Assembly: GCA_021772135.1 (NCBI GenBank)
Contig: JADYXQ010000189.1
Span: 1-64,000, forward strand
Direction: 5' to 3'
Source of the DNA: Candidatus Obscuribacter sp.
GTDB lineage: Bacteria > Cyanobacteriota > Vampirovibrionia > Obscuribacterales > Obscuribacteraceae
DNA: 64,000 nt
Of the stretch, positions 17,328 to 25,372 are shown one piece after another (the stretch's first letter is position 1; each line of letters begins with the position of its first letter). The position numbers and the translations under genes are program-made. Under the pieces are notes generated by a model that saw only the letters and a list, made by a program, of their open reading frames with translations, did not search any database and was not told where the DNA came from.

Positions 17328-17780
17328 TTGAAAGTCGAATTAGTCATTCTTGTAGTAAATGCTTTTTCGACCTGGTTCATGACTGGTTTAATTTGGTTTG
17401 TTCAGATCGTTCACTATCCATTGTTCGATGGCATTGGGGCCGAAAACTTTCAACCCTATGCAAACAGGCACCGCCACCTGACTTCGCTTGTTGTGGCAGG
17501 GCCAATGTTGACCGAAATATCTAGCTCAGTACTGCTGGTAGCTTTTTGGAGCCGCGCTTACACCTGGTTACTATGGATCAATCTTGCCCTGGTCATAGCA
17601 ATTTGGATTTCAACGGCATTATGTTCAATTCCGTGCCACGAAAAACTTTGTGCCGGTGGCTTTATACCCGCTACGCATCAATGGTTGGTTCTAAGCAACT
17701 GGTCGCGCACCTGTTTGTGGACTGTGCGCTCACTGATTCTGGCATTCGTGATTTGCAAGTTATTGACCGAAGCGAATTGA
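17328..17780 (+). CDS. Four-helix conserved membrane protein of unknown function
   Basis: 150 residues with four hydrophobic segments (about 5-28, 55-73, 78-100, 122-145). Conserved-looking polar residues flank them: QIVHYPLF, a PMLTEISS motif and THQWLVLSNWSRT. It resembles widespread small 4-TM proteins of unknown role. The start must be TTG 17328, since the upstream GTG leads into a stop. It lies 71 bases after rodA and ends 16 bases from the convergent SDR gene. No function can be assigned. Confidence 0.7.
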   Translation: MKVELVILVVNAFSTWFMTGLIWFVQIVHYPLFDGIGAENFQPYANRHRHLTSLVVAGPMLTEISSSVLLVAFWSRAYTWLLWINLALVIAIWISTALCSIPCHEKLCAGGFIPATHQWLVLSNWSRTCLWTVRSLILAFVICKLLTEAN

Positions 17781-17796
17781 TGACAATATCAGACCA

Positions 17797-18483
17797 TCAA
17801 ACAGGCACCGCCACGGGATTAAAGACAATTTCGGCATCAAAGGCGCCGGCCGGCTGATCGTGTAATTGCAAGAAGCTTTCGGCAATCACGCTGGGATCAA
17901 AAGCCGTGCCGGGAGCCACGATACCGCATATGGTGACCGTGGCCACGTGTATGCCGGATGAAGTTAACTCCTCGTGCAAACACTGGTTTAAGGCTCTTAG
18001 AGCCGCCTTGCCAACCGACAGGGCTGTGACATTAGCGGCCGGCTGTATTGCGTAGCCACCTCCAGTAAAAAGAATTGTGCCTTTGCCAAGACCTTTCATT
18101 GCTGGAATTACAGCCTGCGACGCGGTCAGGGCCGGCGTGACATTGACTGCAAGTGAGTAACTGAATTTTTCAGGGTCAATTCGAGAACCTCTTCCGGGGG
18201 TCAGGCTGAAGGCATTAAAATGCAGTACTTCTATGTCGCCATGTTTTTCTGCAATTTCAGCCAGACAAACTTTCAGCTCATCTAGATTTGAGACATCGAG
18301 ATGCCAGGCTGACGCGTTTTCGCCTAATTCGGCACTCAGGGCGTCAAGCTTTTCACGATTGCGAGCGCACAGGGCAACATGATAACCGCGCCCCAAGAAC
18401 GCTCTGGCCACCGCTTGACCCACACCTGCGCCGGCGCCGAGTACTACACATGTTGCCACTTCTTTAACCTCATAAGGATTCAC
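17797..18483 (-). CDS. Short-chain dehydrogenase/reductase-family protein lacking the catalytic Tyr
   Basis: A 228-residue Rossmann-fold SDR. The nucleotide-binding motif GAGAGVGQAVA is near residue 16, ALCARNREKL suggests NADP preference, and HLDVSN marks the adenine pocket. The usual NAG motif is NAFS. The active-site YxxxK is replaced by LSVGK (NVTALSVGKAALRAL, near 150), so Lys is kept but Tyr is absent; the catalytic Ser is also not obvious (LFTGGGYA). The start is a GTG. It may bind a dinucleotide without standard oxidoreductase chemistry, as some SDR subgroups do. Substrate unknown. Confidence 0.85.
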   Translation of the reverse strand: MNPYEVKEVATCVVLGAGAGVGQAVARAFLGRGYHVALCARNREKLDALSAELGENASAWHLDVSNLDELKVCLAEIAEKHGDIEVLHFNAFSLTPGRGSRIDPEKFSYSLAVNVTPALTASQAVIPAMKGLGKGTILFTGGGYAIQPAANVTALSVGKAALRALNQCLHEELTSSGIHVATVTICGIVAPGTAFDPSVIAESFLQLHDQPAGAFDAEIVFNPVAVPV

Positions 18484-18525
18484 TATTGAGTAATCCTAGT
18501 AGAAATTACAAGAGTTTCTCCCAGA

Positions 18526-20112
18526 TTATCTTCTGGACTCGCCGCGTTTCAATAATTCAACTACAGCAAAGTCTTTGCCGTTCGCTGCTGCTTGACGCAA
18601 ATATTTGTCTGCTTCTGCCGCTTTACCTTCGGCAATAGCGATTTTGTAATTGATTTCTTCATCTGGCCAGTCGGCATCAACGTTTTGCTTCTTAAGTTCG
18701 AAGATCAGTTTTTGAATTTTTTTGGCGCTTGCGAGATCGCCTTTGGCCAGGTAAATTTGCGCCAACACTTCCTGGCCGCACAACTGAAGCCTATCCATTT
18801 CTACAGATTTAGTGGCCAGCTTAAAAGCAGCGCTGATATTGCCGATTTTCAACTCGTTTTCGGCGGCCTTATGGTAAGTGTGAGAGTCTTTCTCTATAGA
18901 ATTGAAAACTTGCCGGGCACGTGGATATTCGCCAAGGTAATAGTAAAGATCTTGCATTGACTGATCGTCGTCAGCGTCTTCTAATGAGTCTAGATGGGCA
19001 AGTGTGTCTCTGGCTAACCTATGCCCTTTATCTGTCGGCAGTAGCTGAATAAACTCAACAATCTCTGATTCAGACTCTGTAAAATCAGGATCTTTAGCGG
19101 CTTCAGTAACTTTCACCAGTCGCTTTTCCGCCAGCGCTCTAAAATCTTTTTCTCCGTGCAATCGCTTGTAGAGCTTTAATTCTCCATTGATACCATAGAG
19201 ACGAATATGGTCTGCACCATCATTTTCAGAGGTCAGCATCTCAAGTTTTTTTTGATAATCAGAAATGGCCTGTTTATAGCTACCCATGGCCAGATTCAAA
19301 TCTGCTCTGCTCTCGTACGAAACTGAATCTTGGTCGTCTTCTATTAGCTGATTGTAATCTTTGAGTGCTATGGCATATTGGCCTCTGTCGATGTAGTAGG
19401 CGGCCCTTTCACGGAGCGCGTCTGGCTTCTCAAAATTATCGTCTCCCGAAGCGGAGATTGTTTGATTAAGATAAGCCAGATATTTATCTTGCAAACCCAG
19501 CTTGTTGTACAACTCAGCTCGATCTTTGTTGTTGCTTGCTTTTGTATATGTGGATTCAGCGTCAGGCCCGTTAGATGCTGGAATGTCTTTTTCACTTTCA
19601 GCAAGATCGGCTAAAGCTTTCTTGTTATCTTTTAAATTGAAAAATACGTCCGCTCGGGCGATAAGATTCTCGGCTGTTTTTCCTACCATAGAGATCACGG
19701 TTGTGCGCGCTTCCAGCGCTTCTTTATAACGTTCGAGGTCACCTAATTGCTCAGCCCTATGCTCGTACCATTGAACGTGTTCCGGCTCCAGCTTAATCAG
19801 TCTGTCGTAGTCGGCTAAAGCATCTTCATATTCAAAAGAATTTTCAAAAGCAATGGCCCTTTTTTTCAGAGCCGCCAAATCAGTCGGGTCGTGTTTCAGC
19901 ACCTCACTGGCTTCTTTGATCTTGACCTGATTGAGCTTTTTGTCGAAGGGGTCTGACTCCATCCCGCTTTGTCGTGCAAAAAATTGCTGCCAGGCCGTTT
20001 TACTTACCAGACGAGGAACGGCGAAGCAGGCCATGCCTACAGCCGCCACTGTGAGCAAACTGACAGCGATTATGAGAGACCACATCATTTTTTCTTTTTG
20101 GTTATTTTGCAA
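18526..20112 (-). CDS. Membrane-anchored TPR protein
   Basis: 528 residues. One N-terminal transmembrane helix (about 10-30, SLIIAVSLLTVAAVGMACFA) is followed by tetratricopeptide repeats through most of the rest of the chain (for example DALADYDRLIKLEPEHVQWYEHRAEQ split over two helices, and later YAIALKDYNQLIEDD). Probably exposed outside the cytoplasmic membrane as a protein-binding scaffold. It is divergent from the PDZ protein gene, with an inverted repeat between them. No partner can be named. Confidence 0.8.
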   Translation of the reverse strand: MQNNQKEKMMWSLIIAVSLLTVAAVGMACFAVPRLVSKTAWQQFFARQSGMESDPFDKKLNQVKIKEASEVLKHDPTDLAALKKRAIAFENSFEYEDALADYDRLIKLEPEHVQWYEHRAEQLGDLERYKEALEARTTVISMVGKTAENLIARADVFFNLKDNKKALADLAESEKDIPASNGPDAESTYTKASNNKDRAELYNKLGLQDKYLAYLNQTISASGDDNFEKPDALRERAAYYIDRGQYAIALKDYNQLIEDDQDSVSYESRADLNLAMGSYKQAISDYQKKLEMLTSENDGADHIRLYGINGELKLYKRLHGEKDFRALAEKRLVKVTEAAKDPDFTESESEIVEFIQLLPTDKGHRLARDTLAHLDSLEDADDDQSMQDLYYYLGEYPRARQVFNSIEKDSHTYHKAAENELKIGNISAAFKLATKSVEMDRLQLCGQEVLAQIYLAKGDLASAKKIQKLIFELKKQNVDADWPDEEINYKIAIAEGKAAEADKYLRQAAANGKDFAVVELLKRGESRR

Positions 20113-20144
20113 ATTGATAAGTTCTCTCTACTGTTGGCCTTTGC

Positions 20145-20179
20145 GCAGGGTGGTAGAAATCATTTTACAACCACCCTGC
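20145..20179. repeat. Ten-base inverted repeat between divergent genes
   Basis: GCAGGGTGGT at 20145-20154 and its exact complement ACCACCCTGC at 20170-20179 are separated by 15 bases. The repeat lies 33 bases before the minus-strand TPR start and 38 bases before the plus-strand PDZ start, so it could be a shared operator or a leader hairpin. Confidence 0.45.
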
Positions 20180-20216
20180 CAGGGCATAGAATGAATTAAA
20201 GGCTCCCGGTGATGCT

Positions 20217-20759
20217 ATGGAAAGATTTATACACAGGCCTACACGGCTGACCGTTTTGCTGACGCTTGCGATAGTGTCGTTTACCACTGCCACCTACTGT
20301 CAATCAAGTCCTTCTCGAACCGACGTATCGGGCACAGGCAAGCTACCGCTATGTAACTTCACAACGCATCGCCCGGCCTGCATTGATTGTCCAGACTTCT
20401 ATGGGTACGCCGGTTTCGCCTTCGAGCCAGGTGAAGATGGTCACTTCACAGTGACTAAAGTATTTCAAAAAACGCCAGCTGAAATTGCCGGCCTGAAAAA
20501 AGGTGACGAAATTTGCGGGCTGGAGATGTTGACGGGTCGTACAAGGCCCAGAGTCGACACGATTTCACTTATACAAGGCAATCCTCATGGGATGGCCTTA
20601 TTGAAAGTCAGACGTCAAAAAGAGGATATTCAAATAACTCTGCAGATTAGCTGTTTGAAGCAATATCCTAACTCTGCGTTGCTTAAACATTTACGCCGTC
20701 AAAGTTACCTACAGCTTGGTTATCATCCGAAAATCGCTGGGCACGTACATAGTGAATGA
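20217..20759 (+). CDS. Small secreted PDZ-domain protein
   Basis: 180 residues. A signal peptide (LTVLLTLAIVSFTTATYC) is followed by one PDZ-like domain at about 60-145, recognisable from YGYAGFAFEP, VTKVFQKTPAEIAGLKKGDEI and the closing GMALLKVRRQ strand. There is no protease domain. PDZ domains bind C-terminal or beta-strand peptides; a periplasmic adaptor role is plausible. The Cys cluster CIDCPD just before the domain could form a disulphide. No operon partner is evident. Confidence 0.75.
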   Translation: MERFIHRPTRLTVLLTLAIVSFTTATYCQSSPSRTDVSGTGKLPLCNFTTHRPACIDCPDFYGYAGFAFEPGEDGHFTVTKVFQKTPAEIAGLKKGDEICGLEMLTGRTRPRVDTISLIQGNPHGMALLKVRRQKEDIQITLQISCLKQYPNSALLKHLRRQSYLQLGYHPKIAGHVHSE

Positions 20760-20925
20760 TTGGCAACGCACTTCAACATAATAATGACCTTTGACCCATG
20801 GAACGATTTATTCATTTGCCGTCAAAGTTGAAGCCGACGGCAGATTACTGGCACTGCTTAACGATGTGGATGAACACGAGGCGGCCGCACTTACATCGGA
20901 ATGTTTAGCATCACAACACTAAAGC

Positions 20926-20953
20926 GGCGTAAGGAGAAAAGCTTTTTAACGCC
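20926..20953 (-). terminator. Possible terminator after the P-type ATPase gene
   Basis: GGCGT at 20926-20930 pairs with ACGCC at 20949-20953, enclosing the palindrome AAAAGCTTTT. In the minus direction it begins two bases after the ATPase stop and is followed by only a short T-rich run (GCTTTAG), so it is a weak candidate. Confidence 0.35.
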
Positions 20954-20954
20954 A

Positions 20955-23753
20955 CTACTTGCGGTGCTCAGCACCGAAGCGTTGAGCGAACTTGACGATT
21001 TCTATCACAGCCACCGGGGCCAGGGAGCAACCAGCAATAACTAACCAGTCTGTGCCGCTTGGTGGCACAGTGAGCAACACCGCTTGTAGAAGCGGAACGT
21101 ACACCGCTGCAACCTGGAGGAGCAGGCAAGCCAGCACTGCACCCCAAAGCCAGCGGTTCGTAAACAAGCGATCGTCAAAGGCCGAGCGCTGTTGAGAGCG
21201 TGCGTTGAAGGCATGGAAAACCTGTGCCAGGGCCAATGTCATAAAAGTCATAGTCACCGCATGCCGCAGGCCCATGCCTTCGGTGCCGTACCAGCGCATG
21301 CCTACCATGAAAGCCACAAGTGTCGTTGCCGCCAGTAACCCACCTTGCCAGGCCACCAGGCCCACAAAATGCGGGTTAAGCAAAGCCTCTTTCGGATCCC
21401 GGGGCGCGCGCTTCATCATGTTGGGCGCCGACGGTTCGAGAGCAAGCGCCAGGGCGGGGAAGATGTCTGTAATCATATTGAGCCAGAGAATCTGCAAGGG
21501 CCCTAATGGCAGCGGCCAGCCAACTATAATGGCGACGAATACTGTCAGGATTTCAGAAAGATTACAAGAGAAGAGGTAATGCATGAACTTGAGAATGTTG
21601 GCATAAATAATGCGACCCTGTTCCACAGCACCAACTATGGTGGCAAAGTTATCGTCGGTGATCACCATGTCGGCCGTTTCTTTTGCAATCTCGGTGCCAC
21701 TTATGCCCATAGCCACGCCAATGTCTGCCTGTTTTAATGCCGGGGCGTCGTTAACACCGTCGCCGGTCATAGCGATGATATGCCCCTGCGCTTGAAGGGC
21801 TTCGACGATCTGAAGCTTGTGCTCAGGCGAGACGCGGGCAAACACGGCTGCCTCCGCCACTATCTTCTGCCAACCGGCGGCGTCCAGATTAGTCAATTCG
21901 CTGGCGTGCACTGCCCGCAGTGCATTGCCTTTAAAATCACTATCGATGCCGAGTTGTCGCGCGATTTCAGCAGCTGTGGGCTGCTGATCACCGGTAATCA
22001 TCACAGTGCGTATACCCGCCTCGCGACAAGTATTGATAGCAGCCTTGGCTTCGTCACGCAGTGGATCGATCATACCGACCAGACCGACGAAAGTCAGCTC
22101 TTTAGTAAGATTGCCTTCATTATAACCGGCGGCTAGTTCGCCATAGGCAAGCCCCAGCACTCGCAGCGCAGCACCTGCCAGCGATTCGTTTGACTGCTCC
22201 CATTTTTGCCGGTCTTCAGGTGTAAGGGGCACTACGCCGGCTTTTCGAAATTGGGTGGTACTGTCAGCCAGCAAGCTCGCCGGCGCACCTTTGACAAAGG
22301 CCAGGGTATGGTTCTCAGGCGTGCGATGCACGGTAATCATGCGCTTACTGACGCTATCAAACGGCACCTCGCTGATGCGCTCGAACTGAGGCGCAAGCGT
22401 GGCGACACTCATTGCTGCCTTTTCTGCTAATACTATGAGCGCTGCTTCGGTGGGGTCACCGAGTATGGTGTCATCTCCGTCGGCGCGCTCAACTTTGGCA
22501 TCATTGCACATGGCCCCGATGCGAATGGCAAGGGCCAGGTGTGGGTCAGACTGCGCCTCTACGGCCTTGCCGTCGCTAGTGAACGTGCCCACTGGGGCAT
22601 ACCCCGTGCCTGTAACTTCAATTCTCTGCTGATCGAGCACCAACACACTCACCGTCATCTCATTTTTGGTCAGAGTTCCTGTTTTATCAGTGCAGATCAC
22701 GGTGGTTGAGCCAAGCGTCTCAACAGCAGGCAGGCGACGAACGAGCGCCCCCATACGCGCCATGCGCTCCATGCCAATGGCAAGAGTCATGGTCGCCACA
22801 GCCGGTAGGCCCTCAGGTACTGCTGCAATGGCTAGTGAAATACCGACTTCCAGCATGTACAAAAAGCCATTGCCGCGCAGCCAGCCCACAAGAACGATCA
22901 CTGCGCAGAGTACCATCACGATTAAAATCAGCAAACGACCAAGTCGAGTCAGTTTCTCTTCCAGAGGCGTAGCGCGAGTGGTCACTTCATCGATGAGAGT
23001 GCCGATTTTGCCCATTTCTGTTTGCGCGCCGGTGGCCGTGACCAATAGACGGCCGCGGCCATCTGTCATTGTGGTGCCCATGAAGGCCATGTTGAGCCGG
23101 TCTCCCAGGGCAGCGTCTTTATCTGTGAGCGTCTCGGTGGCCTTAATAGTCGCGTTCGATTCACCGGTTAGAGCAGCTTCCTCTATTTGCAATCTTGCGC
23201 TTTCAATAATCCTGCCGTCGGCAGGCACCCGTGCCCCGGCGGCGAGAATTACCAGGTCACCCGGCACCAAGTCTGCAGCAGGGATCTCGCTCTGATTGCC
23301 CTCCCGGACCACCTGGGCCACCGGCACCGTCTGTTTTTGCAAGGCAGATAAAGTCCGCTCCGCTTTCCATTCGGTGACGAAGCCAATCAATGCATTGAGA
23401 AAAATGACCACTAGAATGGCCCCGGCCTCAATGTGATCACCCATGGCGAAGGCAACTAAAGTGGCAACCACAAGCAATGCGACGATCAGGCTCTTGAACT
23501 GAGCAAGCAAAATAGCAAGAACAGAACGCCCGGGCTTTTGTGACAATGTATTGGGGCCATATTGCACAAGACGTGCGGCGGCTTCTGTGTTCAGTAGCCC
23601 GCGTGTCGTATCAGTCTTCTGAAGATTTGCCACCTCGTCCACAGGAAGAATGTGCCACGCTTGCCCCGACTCCTGCACCTGAACGCCGTTAGTCCCAGGT
23701 TGAGCATCTGCCTTCGACAGATTGTTGGTTGTTCTGTCAGCTGCCACAAACAC
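20955..23753 (-). CDS. P2A-type cation-transporting P-ATPase, probably calcium
   Basis: Pumps a cation out of the cytoplasm at the cost of ATP. 932 residues with the full P-ATPase set: actuator TGES at 196-199, phosphorylated D356 in CTDKTGTLT, MITGDQ, and the hinge TGDGVNDAPALKQADIGVAMG. Ion-site residues of the SERCA type are present: PEGLP at 313-317 (M4 Glu), CNLSEI in M5, and NMITDIFPA in M6. These support Ca or a related divalent ion rather than a heavy metal; there is no N-terminal metal-binding domain. It is divergent from the VIT1-type transporter (118 bases apart), suggesting linked metal homeostasis. Na transport cannot be excluded. Confidence 0.92.
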   Translation of the reverse strand: MFVAADRTTNNLSKADAQPGTNGVQVQESGQAWHILPVDEVANLQKTDTTRGLLNTEAAARLVQYGPNTLSQKPGRSVLAILLAQFKSLIVALLVVATLVAFAMGDHIEAGAILVVIFLNALIGFVTEWKAERTLSALQKQTVPVAQVVREGNQSEIPAADLVPGDLVILAAGARVPADGRIIESARLQIEEAALTGESNATIKATETLTDKDAALGDRLNMAFMGTTMTDGRGRLLVTATGAQTEMGKIGTLIDEVTTRATPLEEKLTRLGRLLILIVMVLCAVIVLVGWLRGNGFLYMLEVGISLAIAAVPEGLPAVATMTLAIGMERMARMGALVRRLPAVETLGSTTVICTDKTGTLTKNEMTVSVLVLDQQRIEVTGTGYAPVGTFTSDGKAVEAQSDPHLALAIRIGAMCNDAKVERADGDDTILGDPTEAALIVLAEKAAMSVATLAPQFERISEVPFDSVSKRMITVHRTPENHTLAFVKGAPASLLADSTTQFRKAGVVPLTPEDRQKWEQSNESLAGAALRVLGLAYGELAAGYNEGNLTKELTFVGLVGMIDPLRDEAKAAINTCREAGIRTVMITGDQQPTAAEIARQLGIDSDFKGNALRAVHASELTNLDAAGWQKIVAEAAVFARVSPEHKLQIVEALQAQGHIIAMTGDGVNDAPALKQADIGVAMGISGTEIAKETADMVITDDNFATIVGAVEQGRIIYANILKFMHYLFSCNLSEILTVFVAIIVGWPLPLGPLQILWLNMITDIFPALALALEPSAPNMMKRAPRDPKEALLNPHFVGLVAWQGGLLAATTLVAFMVGMRWYGTEGMGLRHAVTMTFMTLALAQVFHAFNARSQQRSAFDDRLFTNRWLWGAVLACLLLQVAAVYVPLLQAVLLTVPPSGTDWLVIAGCSLAPVAVIEIVKFAQRFGAEHRK

Positions 23754-23871
23754 ATCCTTAATTTAAGCCATCATCGCTTATTGACGGTTTTTAGCATTTT
23801 TACCTGGCTGTCGTAGTCAGCTAAGGCCTCATTGTGTTCAGATATGATGACGAAACATAAGAGGAAATCTA

Positions 23872-24570
23872 TTGACAGCTAATGACCATCAGGAAGATCA
23901 CGCCCTGGGCAGTATAGCCTGGCTGCGAGCCTCGGTGCTCGGCGCCAACGACGGCATTGTTTCTACCTCCAGTCTGTTGCTGGGTGTGGCGGCAGCCAAT
24001 ACTGACCACCACCTTCTACTTATCACCGGTGTAGCCGGTGTTGTCGCCGGTGCAATGTCTATGGCTACCGGCGAATATATTTCGGTCAGTTCTCAAGCTG
24101 ATACTGAAAAGGGCGCTTTAGCTAAAGAAAAGGAAGAAATTCGGGCCGACTTCGAAAGCGAGTTTAAAGAACTGGTGGGCATTTATCAGCGGCGTGGGCT
24201 TGAGCCGGATCTGGCAAAAAAGGTGGCTGAGCAACTTATGGCTCACGATGCACTTGGTGCCCATGCCCGAGATGAACTAGGCATTTCTGAAGCTTATCTC
24301 GCCAGGCCGGTTCAAGCAGCTTTGGCCTCGGCAATGAGCTTTGCCCTAGGCGGTCTCCTGCCACTGCTGGTAGTGCTTGCGGCACCGCGACATCTTCTTT
24401 CGGCAGCAATAAGCATTGCTTCTTTATTTTTCTTAGCTGTTCTTGGGGGCCTGGCCGCCAGAATAGGCAAAGCCAGCGTGCTCAAAGGAGTTTTGCGCGT
24501 TATTTTGTGGAGTGCCCTGGCGATGCTGGTCACAGCGGCTATTGGTGGCCTTGTGGGCAAAATTATCTAA
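23872..24570 (+). CDS. VIT1/CCC1-family iron/manganese transporter
   Basis: 232 residues with about five membrane helices. The N-terminal WLRASVLGANDGIVSTSSLLLGVA is the family hallmark, followed by AGAMSMATGEYISVSSQ. A charged cytoplasmic insert (about 78-150) carries the Glu-rich KEKEEIRADFESEFKEL region typical of metal-binding VIT domains. It probably exports or stores ferrous iron or Mn. The start is TTG, with AGAGGAAA seven bases upstream, a convincing ribosome binding site. It is divergent from the P-type ATPase. Confidence 0.9.
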   Translation: MTANDHQEDHALGSIAWLRASVLGANDGIVSTSSLLLGVAAANTDHHLLLITGVAGVVAGAMSMATGEYISVSSQADTEKGALAKEKEEIRADFESEFKELVGIYQRRGLEPDLAKKVAEQLMAHDALGAHARDELGISEAYLARPVQAALASAMSFALGGLLPLLVVLAAPRHLLSAAISIASLFFLAVLGGLAARIGKASVLKGVLRVILWSALAMLVTAAIGGLVGKII

Positions 24571-24580
24571 CTGTGATTAC

Positions 24581-25291
24581 TTAATCTAGAAGAAACTTAT
24601 GCAGAACATCATCTGCCTTTTTGCGCGCCTCGTCCATGGCCGGTGTCCGCAGCTTGATCATTAACTCATCCATCTGCAGTTGCACTTTAGCCGGTGCTGA
24701 AGTTACCAGGCGGAGATCAAGAGTGCGATTAACTAAAGCGGTTAAGACAGCCGGCTTCTCGCCTGTAAGAGCGGCGCCATTTGTTCGCATGGCAAGATTG
24801 ATATCGCGAATTGTACTGGTGCCAAAGCTGGTCAGATTGCTGCTCTTCAAAGCGTCAACCACGTGCTCACCTTGATGTCTGCTGCCGGTCAGTTCACCGT
24901 CGACGAAAGCAAATTTAAATTTGTTTGGCTGAATAACCAGTTCTTTGCCATCGTTGGTGATACCAGTAAAAGGTTGCAATTTTTTTATACCGGTAAACCA
25001 GGTTACTTTTTCACCTTGTTCTTCCAGCACGTGCTTAAAAGCTTTGCCCATAAAAGGTGTGTCTTCCACGAGCAATATGCCGTCTCTACCGCCGCCAGGC
25101 AACATTTTGGCCAACCTGCCGCGACTGGCGGCAATTAAGCCGATGGTGGCTGCAGCGCCACCTACAACCATGGCAGTAGTGCCGGGATTTTCATAAGCGT
25201 CTTCGAAAAGAGCGGCCACAGCTGACTGTGGTTTTGCTTTTTCTACAGCATCACTGGCTTTGTCGACTTGATCTTTTGGCACAATAAACAC
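24581..25291 (-). CDS. Divergent receiver-domain protein with an N-terminal membrane segment
   Basis: 236 residues. Residues 37-56 form a Gly/Ala-rich hydrophobic segment (MVVGGAAATIGLIAAS). Residues 71-190 follow the receiver fold: ILLVEDTPFM with the acidic pair E76/D77, and KFAFVDGELTGS with D131 as likely phospho-acceptor. A Thr/Ser region and a Lys follow in AALTGEKPAVL. The C-terminal 45 residues are charged and helical. The family is not one I recognise. It starts at GTG and is the last of three same-direction genes (with the transglycosylase-like and 170-residue proteins), although the gaps between them are 81 and 299 bases. Confidence 0.65.
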   Translation of the reverse strand: MFIVPKDQVDKASDAVEKAKPQSAVAALFEDAYENPGTTAMVVGGAAATIGLIAASRGRLAKMLPGGGRDGILLVEDTPFMGKAFKHVLEEQGEKVTWFTGIKKLQPFTGITNDGKELVIQPNKFKFAFVDGELTGSRHQGEHVVDALKSSNLTSFGTSTIRDINLAMRTNGAALTGEKPAVLTALVNRTLDLRLVTSAPAKVQLQMDELMIKLRTPAMDEARKKADDVLHKFLLD

Positions 25292-25372
25292 ACTCGGGGG
25301 ATAAGTATGTTGTACGACTTTAAAAAGCTGCTGTCACTGAGGTTTATACGCAACCAGGATTAAATCGCGACT

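Noticed and set aside
22666-23295. Long plus-strand open frame opposite the P-type ATPase
   Set aside because: Antisense shadow of a well-conserved gene; composition is Ser/Arg/Pro-rich without domains.
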